Shown: positions 6,084 through 13,045, numbered from the stretch's first letter. The stretch: DNA of 13,045 bases from Paludibacter sp. UBA5753 (GCA_002427615.1 DIFH01000005.1:40131-53175), one strand, 5' to 3'. Notes: generated by a model from the sequence alone, not told the origin. Numbers and translations: made by a program.

Positions 6084-6157
6084 TGACCCCGTCGGGATTC
6101 TAACCCGAGACCTTCAGAACCGGAATCTGACGTTCTATACAGCTGAACTACGGAGCC
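6084..6157 (-). tRNA. tRNA-Arg (anticodon CCG)
   Basis: A 74-nt cloverleaf on the minus strand. Acceptor stem GGCTCCG/CGGGGTC (two G.U wobbles), D-stem GTTC/GAAC, anticodon stem TCAGA/TCTGA with loop TTCCGGT (anticodon CCG, reading CGG), T-stem TCGGG/CCCGA, discriminator A. CCA is not encoded. The D-loop is AGCTGTATA and the T-loop TTAGAAT, so position 19 is U and position 56 is A instead of the near-universal G19 and C56. The two changes still allow a Watson-Crick tertiary pair. All stems are intact, so I treat it as functional. Confidence 0.9.
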
Positions 6158-6163
6158 GTTGCA

Positions 6164-6182
6164 TTTTGCGGTTGCAAACTTA
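6164..6182 (-). promoter_or_regulatory. tRNA-Arg promoter (-7 box TAAGTTTG plus shared leader)
   Basis: On the minus strand TAAGTTTG (6175-6182) matches TAnnTTTG. It is continuous with TTTGCAACCGCAAAA (6164-6178), the 15-mer also found before tRNA-His. The tRNA begins 6 nt further on. No good -33 box at the usual spacing was seen. Confidence 0.6.
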
Positions 6183-6276
6183 CATAAAAATCGTTGATTT
6201 TTAAGCGGGTCAAATAAAAATCTTAAAAGATTTTATAGAGGAAAGATAACAATTTCTCCGTTTCAGACAATAATCG

Positions 6277-6957
6277 TCAATCTCTACGTCCCAAGAAAAT
6301 CATAATGTAGTATACCAACGTCGCCAACGAACCTAATGCAGCTACCACATAAGTATAAGCGGCAGTTTTCAAAGCATCCTTAGCAGGTTCCTGGGTTTCA
6401 TAGTTAGTAATGCCAGCATTACTCAACCATGCCAAAGCACGACTACTGGCGTTGATTTCGACAGGTAAAGTTATAAAGCTAAAGAGTGTGGTAATCGCAA
6501 ATAAAATAATCCCGGCCAACAACAATTGTGGAAACGAGTTAACGAAAATAATCCCGGCCAAAAGCACCCATTGCATCCAACTTGAAGCAAAGCTAACCAC
6601 CGGCACCAATTTCGAACGCAAGGTAAGCGGCGCATAAGCAGTGGCATGCTGCACGGCATGTCCGCACTCATGAGCGGCAATGGCAGCAGCAGCTACCGAG
6701 TTCGAAGAATAAACTCCTTCACTCAGGTTAATTGTTTTGCTAAGCGGGTTGTAATGGTCGGTTAATTGACCTGAAGTAGAAATAACCTGAACATCGTAAA
6801 TTCCGTGATCGTGCAGCATTTTTTCAGCGACTTGTTTTCCTGTCATCCCGTAAGGAATAGGAATTTTAGAATACTTTTTAAATTTCGATTGTAACCTGGA
6901 CGAAATAGCCCAGCTTATTAAAGCAAAAATGCCAAAAATAATATAACCAATATACAT
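6277..6957 (-). CDS. YugP-like membrane zinc metallopeptidase
   Basis: A 226-residue integral membrane protein of the neutral zinc metallopeptidase family (B. subtilis YugP type). One N-terminal helix (about 3-19) anchors it. The catalytic motif HECGH is at 96-100 (AAHECGHAVQHA). A conserved acidic segment LPVEINASSRA (about 164-174) probably gives the third zinc ligand. Two hydrophobic segments (about 128-165) and a C-terminal one (about 200-222) complete the topology. Its substrate is unknown; a role in membrane protein turnover is an inference from the class. Length is normal. It is transcribed in the same direction as purA, 163 nt downstream, in a gap with one weak hairpin, so independent expression is likely. 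Confidence 0.85.
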   Translation of the reverse strand: MYIGYIIFGIFALISWAISSRLQSKFKKYSKIPIPYGMTGKQVAEKMLHDHGIYDVQVISTSGQLTDHYNPLSKTINLSEGVYSSNSVAAAAIAAHECGHAVQHATAYAPLTLRSKLVPVVSFASSWMQWVLLAGIIFVNSFPQLLLAGIILFAITTLFSFITLPVEINASSRALAWLSNAGITNYETQEPAKDALKTAAYTYVVAALGSLATLVYYIMIFLGRRD

Positions 6958-7090
6958 AATTCTGTTGTTTTAAAATTTATGACTTCAACCAGTCAAAATC
7001 CCTGCCAAAAGACAATATGTCAGAGTAGCCTCCCAAAAAAAACAATTCGCTATCACAAAATCACTCATCACTTGCAGACCGCACGAATTT

Positions 7091-7106
7091 CTCCCACAAG
7101 GGGGAG
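7091..7106. repeat. Weak hairpin CTCCC/GGGAG downstream of purA
   Basis: CTCCCACAAGGGGGAG, a 5-bp GC-rich stem with a 6-nt loop, 15 nt past the purA stop codon. It could help end purA transcription, but no U-run follows on the minus strand. Similar CTCCC...GGGAG strings are, from memory, scattered in Bacteroidota intergenic DNA. Confidence 0.35.
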
Positions 7107-7120
7107 TTAGAGAGGGCTAT

Positions 7121-8389
7121 CTAATCTACGTACCTCACAATGGTTTGCTCTCTATCCGGTCCAACCGAAACAATTTTGATCGGCACTTCCAATTCTTCTT
7201 CAAGAAAATTGAGATAAGCATTAAATTCTTCAGGAAATTCATCTTCCGATTGCATTTTTGTCATGTCAGTTTTCCATCCCTGCATTTCTACATAAACAGG
7301 TTCGGCGCCATCATTCAGGTCGTAAGGGAATTGTTCGGTTTCTATGCCGTCGATTTTATAAGCCACACAAGCTTTTATAATATCAAAACCATCCATCACA
7401 TCGCTTTTCATCATAATCAGTTGCGTTACGCCGTTAATCATCACAGCATATTTAAGCGCTACCAAATCGACCCAACCACAACGACGCGGACGACCGGTTA
7501 CCGACCCAAATTCATAACCGATTTTACGCATGGTATCGCCCGTTTCGTCGAACAGTTCGGTTGGGAACGGTCCGCTACCCACACGGGTACAATAGGCTTT
7601 GAAAATTCCGTACACTTCTCCGATATTGCGGGGAGCAACCCCGAGACCGGTGCATGCTCCGGCACAAATAGTATTGGAAGAAGTTACAAAAGGATAAGAT
7701 CCGAAATCGATATCGAGCATGGTTCCCTGGGCTCCTTCGGCAAGTACTTTTTTTCCTGTTTTCAATGCATTGTTCACAAAATGTTCGCTATCGATCAATT
7801 CGAAACGTTTGATGCATTCGATGCCTTCGAACCAATCTTTCTCCAATTCGGGAAGATCATATTCAAAATCGTACTGTTTCAGTATTTCTTTATGACGTTC
7901 GACGGCAGCATTGTATTTTTCTTCAAAATTGTGAAGGATGTCGCCCACACGCACACCATTCCGACTCACTTTATCGGTGTAAGTCGGTCCGATACCTTTG
8001 CCGGTTGTCCCGATTTTACCCGAACCTTTGGCAGATTCGTAAGCGGTATCGAGCAAACGGTGCGTAGGGAGAATCAGATGTGCTTTTTTAGATATTTTAA
8101 GTCTTTCGGTAAGCGGGTGTCCCGAAACTTCGAGAGCTTCAATTTCGGCTTTGAACAAAGCCGGATCGAGCACCACACCGTTGCCGATAATATTTACTTT
8201 GCCTCCCTGAAAAATTCCGGACGGAATGGAGCGAAGTACAAATTTCTTACCTTCAAATTCGAGCGTATGGCCGGCATTCGGACCTCCTTGAAAACGGGTA
8301 ACCAAATCGTAACCGGGAGTCAAAACATCGACCACCTTTCCTTTTCCTTCATCACCCCACTGGAGGCCTAACAAAACATCTACTTTCAT
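7121..8389 (-). CDS. purA: Adenylosuccinate synthetase
   Basis: A 422-residue cytoplasmic enzyme that makes adenylosuccinate from IMP, aspartate and GTP, the first committed step from IMP to AMP. The N-terminal QWGDEGKGK (10-18) is the family GTP/IMP loop, with catalytic Asp13 and His41 in GGPNAGHT. GTTGKGIGPTYTDK supplies IMP contacts, and GRPRRCGW lies in the C-terminal half. Length and motifs are standard and the start is the only sensible ATG. The Fur-family gene lies 256 nt upstream on the same strand, a neighbour pair I recall from other Bacteroidales. No exact TAnnTTTG was found in that gap; TACTTTTC near 8440-8447 is the nearest. Confidence 0.95.
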   Translation of the reverse strand: MKVDVLLGLQWGDEGKGKVVDVLTPGYDLVTRFQGGPNAGHTLEFEGKKFVLRSIPSGIFQGGKVNIIGNGVVLDPALFKAEIEALEVSGHPLTERLKISKKAHLILPTHRLLDTAYESAKGSGKIGTTGKGIGPTYTDKVSRNGVRVGDILHNFEEKYNAAVERHKEILKQYDFEYDLPELEKDWFEGIECIKRFELIDSEHFVNNALKTGKKVLAEGAQGTMLDIDFGSYPFVTSSNTICAGACTGLGVAPRNIGEVYGIFKAYCTRVGSGPFPTELFDETGDTMRKIGYEFGSVTGRPRRCGWVDLVALKYAVMINGVTQLIMMKSDVMDGFDIIKACVAYKIDGIETEQFPYDLNDGAEPVYVEMQGWKTDMTKMQSEDEFPEEFNAYLNFLEEELEVPIKIVSVGPDREQTIVRYVD

Positions 8390-8645
8390 CGAGTTTATAT
8401 ATGTTGAATAATTAAATTTTAAAATACGGTGGTGTTTTGAAAAGTATGATACAATAAAGTCTTATTAACGGGCATACTATAACAGTATTAGGCGATAATT
8501 GAGTCTTTTTTATTCTTGATAAGTTTGAATAAATGGGTTTATAGTGTACCTATACATCCTATTTTAACATTATTGTTCGTTTTAATATATTGATATTCTA
8601 CCGATAATACTATCATACCTTTTCGTATCGCCACTTCAAATAATA

Positions 8646-9101
8646 TTATGATTTCTTTCTTTCATTTTTACATTTATTGCAAAGCCCGTATAAATAAAGC
8701 GAATAGTGTGTTATTTCAAAACTCGCGAAATTTTTAGCCTGAATTGTCGTGCGAATCTTCTTGTCCGAGAATTCTTTCACGGCGCCACATTTTGAACACA
8801 CCAAATGGTGATGAATAGAATTACCGAAAGTTTTTTCGAATTGAGCCGTCTGACCGACAAATGGATGCTTTACAATTAAACTGCAATCGAGCAAAAGCTC
8901 GAGCGTGTTGTAAATCGTTGCCAGACTTACGCGATAATCTTTTTGCATGGCATTATATAAAAGCTCTGCATCAAAATGCCCCTCATGCAAATATATATGT
9001 TCAAGAATCGCATATCGTTCAGGAGTTTTACGATGTTGTTTCTTTATAAGATATTCGGTAAAAACATCTCTGATTACTTCGTATGAATTATCTTCTCTCA
9101 T
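8646..9101 (-). CDS. Fur/PerR-family metal-dependent transcriptional regulator
   Basis: A 151-residue DNA-binding protein. The winged helix (about 15-85) has the recognition helix SLATIYNTLELL (59-70), and the dimerisation part holds HHHLVCSKC (97-105) and LCNKC (140-144). Cys102/105 and Cys141/144 form a four-Cys structural zinc site as in PerR/Fur. A histidine-rich regulatory site (His42, His97-99) is present. Whether it senses iron, peroxide or zinc cannot be decided here; retention of both CxxC pairs fits Fur or PerR better than a divergent member. The start is supported by AGGAG six bases before the ATG, rare in this window, and by a TACTTTTG box. A palindrome over that box suggests self-repression. 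Confidence 0.9.
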   Translation of the reverse strand: MREDNSYEVIRDVFTEYLIKKQHRKTPERYAILEHIYLHEGHFDAELLYNAMQKDYRVSLATIYNTLELLLDCSLIVKHPFVGQTAQFEKTFGNSIHHHLVCSKCGAVKEFSDKKIRTTIQAKNFASFEITHYSLYLYGLCNKCKNERKKS

Positions 9102-9121
9102 TATTTGCTCCTGTTGACTTA

Positions 9122-9137
9122 CAAAAGTACAACTTTT
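9122..9137 (-). promoter_or_regulatory. Promoter and candidate operator of the Fur-family gene
   Basis: CAAAAGTA (9122-9129) is TACTTTTG on the minus strand, a TAnnTTTG match 21 nt before the ATG. Overlapping it is the perfect palindrome AAAAGT-ACA-ACTTTT (9123-9137). A dimeric repressor bound there would block the promoter; that this is the Fur-family protein itself is inference. Confidence 0.5.
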
Positions 9138-9150
9138 TATGCTATTTTTT

Positions 9151-9837
9151 TTATAAACTATTCAAAAATAATATTTCTTGTTTAACTTCTCCGGCAATAT
9201 ATTGTTGAGCCATTGAGTCTTTCTGAAAAATCATATCCAACCTTTCTTCAATCAGTTTTGCGGTTTGGGCGTTCATCCGGCAAAAGCGACTAAGACACAG
9301 AGCTATGGCTTTATACAAATGAAATTCGGTGGTAGTAGAACCCTCAAAAGCCTTTTCAATAATGATATGAGTTTCATTTTCATTCAATTGGTTGTACACC
9401 CTGGCCGCAAGAATAAAGCCGGTGATTTGTATCCACATTTTTTCAGAGCGAACACATTCGACGCATAAATTGTTTGCATATCGCAATTTACACAATAAGT
9501 TCATGCAAATCTGCTCAACGATTTCAATCTGATCAAGCTCATCAATTCTTTTGAGCGCCAATTCACAGGTGAATTTTTCGACCGGTTGAAGCAAAGTGGA
9601 CATAATCATGGTTTCCCTGATTTTGAGCATCCAGAGCCTTTGAGACAAATCGTGATTGGGACTGTACATTTTCGCAATTTCTTTGATACGCGGTATCGTA
9701 ACTCCATAATTATGCTTGTACACAATTCCGTTCATTTTCATTTGATCGGACACGATACCGTTCATCGAAAGCCTGATTTGACGTCTGATTTCGGATATTT
9801 GTGCATCCAGTTCCGTATTTGAAAGATAAAAATCCAT
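9151..9837 (-). CDS. AlkD-like HEAT-repeat protein (DNA alkylation repair family)
   Basis: A 228-residue, all-helical protein. The segment GVTIPRIKEIAKMY (45-58), then SQRLWMLKIRETMIMSTLLQP (about 65-85), fits the N-terminal pattern of Bacteroidota proteins annotated as DNA alkylation repair proteins, and the rest is a run of amphipathic helices typical of HEAT-like repeats. AlkD enzymes remove alkylated purines; whether this one is a glycosylase is not clear, since I cannot place the catalytic Trp/Asp pair with confidence. I chose the ATG at 9837 (MDFYLSNTEL); a TTG at 9900 would add 21 residues and include the promoter region. TAGTTTTG (minus strand, 9898-9905) is a plausible -7 box. The Fur-family gene follows after 49 nt with its own promoter. 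Confidence 0.6.
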   Translation of the reverse strand: MDFYLSNTELDAQISEIRRQIRLSMNGIVSDQMKMNGIVYKHNYGVTIPRIKEIAKMYSPNHDLSQRLWMLKIRETMIMSTLLQPVEKFTCELALKRIDELDQIEIVEQICMNLLCKLRYANNLCVECVRSEKMWIQITGFILAARVYNQLNENETHIIIEKAFEGSTTTEFHLYKAIALCLSRFCRMNAQTAKLIEERLDMIFQKDSMAQQYIAGEVKQEILFLNSL

Positions 9838-9897
9838 TTTCCTGCCGATGTTAATTATTGAGAATAAGACATTTATAAAAAGAGTGCGTTTTTTAAT

Positions 9898-9905
9898 CAA
9901 AACTA
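9898..9905 (-). promoter_or_regulatory. -7 box TAGTTTTG, divergent from the tRNA-His promoter
   Basis: CAAAACTA on the plus strand gives TAGTTTTG on the minus strand, 60 nt before the AlkD-like start. It abuts the -33 TTG (9906-9908) of the tRNA-His promoter, so the two promoters share face-to-face DNA. No -33 element was found at the proper distance for this one. Confidence 0.35.
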
Positions 9906-9947
9906 TTGCACATAAACAAATGCTGTATTATCTTTGCAACCGCAAAA
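9906..9947 (+). promoter_or_regulatory. tRNA-His promoter
   Basis: TTG (9906-9908) and TATCTTTG (9929-9936) are 20 nt apart, a full match to the Bacteroidota TTTG-N17-23-TAnnTTTG spacing. The -7 box continues into TTTGCAACCGCAAAA (9933-9947), identical to the sequence before tRNA-Arg. The tRNA starts at 9951, so transcription begins at or just before its 5' end. Confidence 0.75.
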
Positions 9948-9950
9948 CAC

Positions 9951-10025
<75 letters not shown>

Positions 10026-10033
10026 CTTGTATT

Positions 10034-10064
10034 AAAGGAAGAGCTTTTTGTTCTTCCTTTTTTT
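10034..10064 (+). terminator. Intrinsic terminator of tRNA-His
   Basis: AAAGGAAGAGC and GTTCTTCCTTT form an 11-bp stem with one G.U and a TTTTT loop (10045-10049), followed by a T-run to 10064. It begins 8 nt after the tRNA. Confidence 0.9.
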
Positions 10065-10094
10065 ATAGCAGTTTAATTGAATAAATAAAGCGCC

Positions 10095-10238
10095 ATGAAG
10101 TCATCCAATGACTATCAGATACATAAAAAACCAATTAAGAACCAAACACAGGTCAAGAATATCGTTTTTGTTATCTTTTACGTGCTTTCTTTTGCAAATG
10201 TAAAGCATTTAATCGAATTATCAAATGAAATAAATTGA
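10095..10238 (+). CDS. Possible 47-residue small membrane peptide
   Basis: An ATG-started frame of 47 codons between the tRNA-His terminator and lysC: MKSSNDYQIHKKPIKNQT, then a hydrophobic stretch NIVFVIFYVLSFANV and a charged tail. The layout, basic N-terminus then a single helix, resembles small membrane peptides. There is no recognisable promoter or ribosome site, and in AT-rich DNA such a frame can arise by chance. It is not enriched in lysine or threonine beyond its composition, so a leader peptide for lysC is not supported. Confidence 0.2.
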   Translation: MKSSNDYQIHKKPIKNQTQVKNIVFVIFYVLSFANVKHLIELSNEIN

Positions 10239-10249
10239 GAAAAATGTAT

Positions 10250-10257
10250 TACTTTTG
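10250..10257 (+). promoter_or_regulatory. Bacteroidota -7 box TACTTTTG for lysC
   Basis: TACTTTTG matches TAnnTTTG and ends 42 nt before the lysC ATG. The best TTG upstream (10235-10237) is only 12 nt away, so the -33 element is unclear. No lysine riboswitch-like structure was recognised in the leader. Confidence 0.5.
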
Positions 10258-10299
10258 TAGTTCAAAATTTATATCCAATTAAAATACAACACGAAAGAA

Positions 10300-11613
10300 A
10301 TGAAAGTATTAAAATTCGGTGGAACATCAGTGGGTTCGGCAGCTCGCATGAAAGATGTTGCCAAACTTATATGCGATGGCGAACAAAAAATTGTTGTTCT
10401 TTCGGCCATGTCGGGGACAACGAACAGTTTAGTTGAAATCTCGGATTATTTTTACAAAAACAACACCTCGGGAGCATTAGAAAAAATAAATGCTTTGGAG
10501 CAAAAATACATTGATGTAATTTCCGAATTGTACGTATCAATTGATTATAAAGCAGAAGCAACAAAAATAATAAAATCTCATTTTGAATATCTCCGTTCGT
10601 TCTCGAAATCGGTTTTTACTTTATTTGAAGAAAAAGCTATTTTGGCACAAGGCGAATTGCTTTCGACAGCGATTTTTCAGTTATATTTGAAAGAAACAGG
10701 CGAAAACAGCGCTCTCCTGCCTGCTTTGGAATACATGCGCATTGATAAAAATTCAGAACCGGATACTGCTTACATTGCCGAAAACCTTGAAAAACAATTA
10801 CAGGCTCAACCCGATAAGATGATTTATATCACTCAGGGTTATATTTGCCGCAACTTCTACGGCGAGATTGACAACCTGCAACGCGGTGGGAGCGATTACA
10901 GCGCATCGCTGGTGGGCGCCGCCATCAAAGCCGAAGAAATTCAGATATGGACCGACATAGACGGAATGCACAACAACGATCCCCGCTTTGTGGAAGGAAC
11001 CAAACCGGTTCCTTATCTTCATTTCGATGAAGCTGCCGAGTTGGCTTATTTCGGAGCAAAAATTTTGCATCCGACCTGTATTTTACCGGCTAAACTGAAC
11101 AATATCCCGGTTCGTTTGCTGAACACCATGGAACCTGAAGCCCACGGCACATTGATTTCGATGCAAAGTAAAAAAGGTACCATTCAAGCGGTAGCCGCCA
11201 AAGATGGCATTACGGCTATCAAGATCAAATCGGGCCGTATGTTGCTGGCACATGGTTTTTTGCGTAAAGTGTTCGAGATTTTCGAGTCATACCAGACTTC
11301 AATTGATATGATTACTACTTCGGAAGTGGGCGTTTCAGTAACTATCGACAACACAAAACGGTTAGACGAAATACTGAATAACCTGAAAAAGTTGGGCACG
11401 GTAACAGTTGACAGTGAAATGGTCATTGTTTGTGTAGTCGGAGACCTGAATTGTGAAAATGTCGGTTTCCAGGCCAAAGCAGTAAATGCGCTGAAAGATA
11501 TTCCCGTTCGCATGATTTCGTACGGTGGAAGCAATTATAATATTTCGTTCCTTATAAAAGCCGAAGATAAAAAACGAGCTTTGAATGCATTGAGCCAGGG
11601 ACTTTTCAATTAA
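10300..11613 (+). CDS. lysC: Aspartokinase (monofunctional)
   Basis: A 437-residue enzyme that phosphorylates aspartate, the first step toward diaminopimelate, lysine, threonine and methionine. The N-terminal amino-acid-kinase domain starts with KFGGTSVG (5-12) and contains the catalytic-region segments QGYICRNFYGEIDNLQRGGSD and IWTDIDGMHNNDPR typical of aspartokinases. The C-terminal about 140 residues form two ACT domains (for example SEVGVSVTIDN) for feedback control by pathway end products. No homoserine dehydrogenase domain is attached. It is followed by lysA after 184 nt on the same strand with no convincing promoter between, so co-transcription is likely. Confidence 0.95.
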   Translation: MKVLKFGGTSVGSAARMKDVAKLICDGEQKIVVLSAMSGTTNSLVEISDYFYKNNTSGALEKINALEQKYIDVISELYVSIDYKAEATKIIKSHFEYLRSFSKSVFTLFEEKAILAQGELLSTAIFQLYLKETGENSALLPALEYMRIDKNSEPDTAYIAENLEKQLQAQPDKMIYITQGYICRNFYGEIDNLQRGGSDYSASLVGAAIKAEEIQIWTDIDGMHNNDPRFVEGTKPVPYLHFDEAAELAYFGAKILHPTCILPAKLNNIPVRLLNTMEPEAHGTLISMQSKKGTIQAVAAKDGITAIKIKSGRMLLAHGFLRKVFEIFESYQTSIDMITTSEVGVSVTIDNTKRLDEILNNLKKLGTVTVDSEMVIVCVVGDLNCENVGFQAKAVNALKDIPVRMISYGGSNYNISFLIKAEDKKRALNALSQGLFN

Positions 11614-11731
11614 AGCCTCTAACCCATCTCGCCTCTCGCCTAAAGTCGACGAGGCACAACAAAAGGGATTTTAAAGAAATAATATATACAAACCAATTCA
11701 ATTACACCTGAATCCAATGCTGGCACATTGA

Positions 11732-11775
11732 AAAAGAGGACATTAATAAAAATTATAAACTCTGTCTCCTCTTTT
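11732..11775 (+). promoter_or_regulatory. 9-bp inverted repeat ahead of lysA
   Basis: AAAAGAGGA (11732-11740) and TCCTCTTTT (11767-11775) form a perfect stem with a 26-nt AT-rich spacer, ending 22 nt before the lysA ATG. It could be an attenuator or a weak terminator in the lysC-lysA transcript, but the large loop makes this uncertain. Confidence 0.3.
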
Positions 11776-11797
11776 AGAAAATTTAGAAACTACAATT

Positions 11798-12958
11798 ATG
11801 ATAAAAGCAAAATATCCATTAGATAAGTTTAAAGACATTCAAACGCCTTTTTATTACTACGACCTTGATACACTTCGTTCGACGCTCGAAGAAATAAACG
11901 CACAAGCTGCCAACTCGGACTTTCAGGTACATTATGCTCTGAAAGCCAATGTAAATCCCAGTGTTTTGTGTGTAATTAAGGATGCCGGATTAGGAGCAGA
12001 TTGTGTAAGTGGCGGCGAAGTACAGGCTGCACTCGATGCAGGAATCGCGAATTCAAAAATCGTTTTTGCAGGCGTAGGAAAGGCTGACTGGGAAATCGAC
12101 CTCGGGCTTGACAATGATATTTTTTGTTTCAATGTAGAGTCGATTCCGGAACTCGAAGTGATGAATGAATTGGCTGCTGCAAAAAGCAAAACCGCTCAAG
12201 TTGCAATTCGTATCAACCCGAATGTAAGTGCTCATACACACCATTACATCACTACCGGATTGAACGAAAACAAATTCGGCATTAATCTGTCTGATTTGGA
12301 TAAAGTAACTGATTTAGTTCAAGCATTATCAAATATTAAATTGATTGGCATTCATTTTCATATTGGTTCGCAAATTACCGATATGTCCTCGTTTGAGGAT
12401 CTTTGCGTGAAAGTAAACGAGATACAGGAACATTTTGAATCGCGTGGCATTACGCTCAATCATATCAATGTGGGCGGTGGTTTGGGCATCAACTACGAAC
12501 ACCCGAATCATTTCCCGATTCCCGATTTCGAAAGCTATTTCAAAATTTTCCGCAAACATCTGACACTGAAACCGAATCAGACTTTACACTTTGAATTGGG
12601 ACGTGCTGTGGTTGCTCAATGTGGAAGCCTGATTTCAAGAGTACTGTATGTAAAAGAAGGAACTTCCAAGAAATTTGCCATTCTCGATGCCGGATTTACC
12701 GAATTGATTCGTCCGGCTTTGTATCAGGCTTATCATCGTATCGAAAATCTGAGTTCGGACTTACCCGAAGAAGAATATGATGTGGTGGGACCCATTTGCG
12801 AATCGTCGGATACTTTTGCCAAAGAATATTTTATGAACCAAACCAAACGCGGCGATATCATTGCCCTGCGTTCGGCGGGCGCTTATGGCGAGATAATGGC
12901 TTCGCAATATAATTTGCGTAAACTGCCAAAAGCTTATACATCGGACGATTTGAAATAA
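11798..12958 (+). CDS. lysA: Diaminopimelate decarboxylase
   Basis: A 386-residue PLP-dependent enzyme that converts meso-diaminopimelate to lysine, the last step of the pathway begun by lysC next door. The PLP lysine is K49 in HYALKAN. HFHIGSQ and GGGLG (PLP phosphate binding) lie in the barrel, and CESSDTF in the C-terminal beta domain contributes the substrate site across the dimer. The length is normal or slightly short for the family and the barrel order is intact. The ATG at 11798 gives the usual fold-type III start. No clear terminator hairpin follows; the next bases lead into a short repeat array. Confidence 0.95.
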   Translation: MIKAKYPLDKFKDIQTPFYYYDLDTLRSTLEEINAQAANSDFQVHYALKANVNPSVLCVIKDAGLGADCVSGGEVQAALDAGIANSKIVFAGVGKADWEIDLGLDNDIFCFNVESIPELEVMNELAAAKSKTAQVAIRINPNVSAHTHHYITTGLNENKFGINLSDLDKVTDLVQALSNIKLIGIHFHIGSQITDMSSFEDLCVKVNEIQEHFESRGITLNHINVGGGLGINYEHPNHFPIPDFESYFKIFRKHLTLKPNQTLHFELGRAVVAQCGSLISRVLYVKEGTSKKFAILDAGFTELIRPALYQAYHRIENLSSDLPEEEYDVVGPICESSDTFAKEYFMNQTKRGDIIALRSAGAYGEIMASQYNLRKLPKAYTSDDLK

Positions 12959-13010
12959 AAATAGACTCGCTAAGACATAATCTGGACAAGCCAGAATCAA
13001 AAAGGTAGAA

Positions 13011-13045
13011 CGCAAATTACGCAAATACCGCAAATTTTCGCAAAT
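13011..13045. repeat. CGCAAAT short-spaced repeat array, cut by the window edge
   Basis: CGCAAAT occurs four times, at 13011, 13020, 13029 and 13039, with periods of 9, 9 and 10 bases and different two- or three-base spacers. It continues to the last base and probably beyond. From memory, similar CGCAAAT/CGCGAAT strings occur downstream of genes in Bacteroidota; the function is unknown. Confidence 0.75.

Noticed and set aside
7145..8371. A 408-codon open frame on the plus strand opposite purA
   Set aside because: It is antisense to a complete, motif-perfect purA; its protein is rich in Phe, Ile, His and Arg with no domain, as expected from reading codon-biased DNA backwards.
9838..9900. N-terminal extension of the AlkD-like protein to a TTG at 9900
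   Set aside because: It starts in the predicted -7 box and adds residues without family similarity.
10065..10299. Lysine riboswitch ahead of lysC
   Set aside because: The leader after the predicted promoter is only about 40 nt and lacks the conserved multi-helix core; the DNA before it shows no such fold by eye.
13011..13045. CRISPR array
   Set aside because: The repeat unit is 7 bases with 2-3-base spacers; no CRISPR has such dimensions, and no cas gene is present.

Overview
The window reads as a Bacteroidota (probably Bacteroidales) chromosome segment. The evidence is direct: roughly 40% GC by eye, several -7 boxes of the Bacteroidota form TAnnTTTG a short distance upstream of starts, few Shine-Dalgarno sequences, tRNA genes without an encoded CCA, and a housekeeping gene set (nfnAB-type pair, YugP-like peptidase, purA, Fur-family regulator, AlkD-like HEAT protein, lysC, lysA) that suits this group. 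The genus cannot be fixed from the sequence alone.

Layout. Positions 1-3100 are an AT-rich accessory stretch. It is bounded at both ends by two copies, in the same orientation, of a repeat of about 90 bp that contains a strong hairpin. Between them, on the minus strand, lie a two-helix membrane protein of unknown function, a cluster of short palindromes, an unrecognised 175-residue protein, a GIY-YIG nuclease with an uncharacterised N-terminal half, and the decayed C-terminal tail of a tyrosine recombinase. This looks like the remains of an integrated cassette or small island carrying a possible DNA-targeting nuclease.

From 3243 the sequence becomes ordinary core genome. An nfnA-nfnB-like pair (+) encodes a flavin/iron-sulfur NADP(H)/ferredoxin oxidoreductase. 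A gene-poor gap with a possible coding remnant follows, then tRNA-Arg(CCG) with its terminator (-), a YugP-like membrane zinc peptidase (-), adenylosuccinate synthetase purA (-), a Fur/PerR-type regulator (-) and an AlkD-like HEAT-repeat protein (-). tRNA-His(GTG) with its promoter and terminator (+) comes next. Last are aspartokinase (lysC) and diaminopimelate decarboxylase (lysA) (+), the first and last steps of lysine/diaminopimelate synthesis. The window ends in a short CGCAAAT repeat array that runs off the edge.

The main points for a second look are: the repeat-bounded 3-kb segment with its GIY-YIG nuclease and partner gene; the paired A-T to G-C change between the two hairpin copies; five copies of an octamer G(G/T)T(A/G)CCAC upstream of the nuclease; a tRNA-Arg in which the near-universal G19:C56 tertiary pair is replaced by U19:A56; a tRNA-His with two adjacent U.U oppositions in the acceptor stem; and an identical 15-mer between the -7 box and the start of both tRNA genes.
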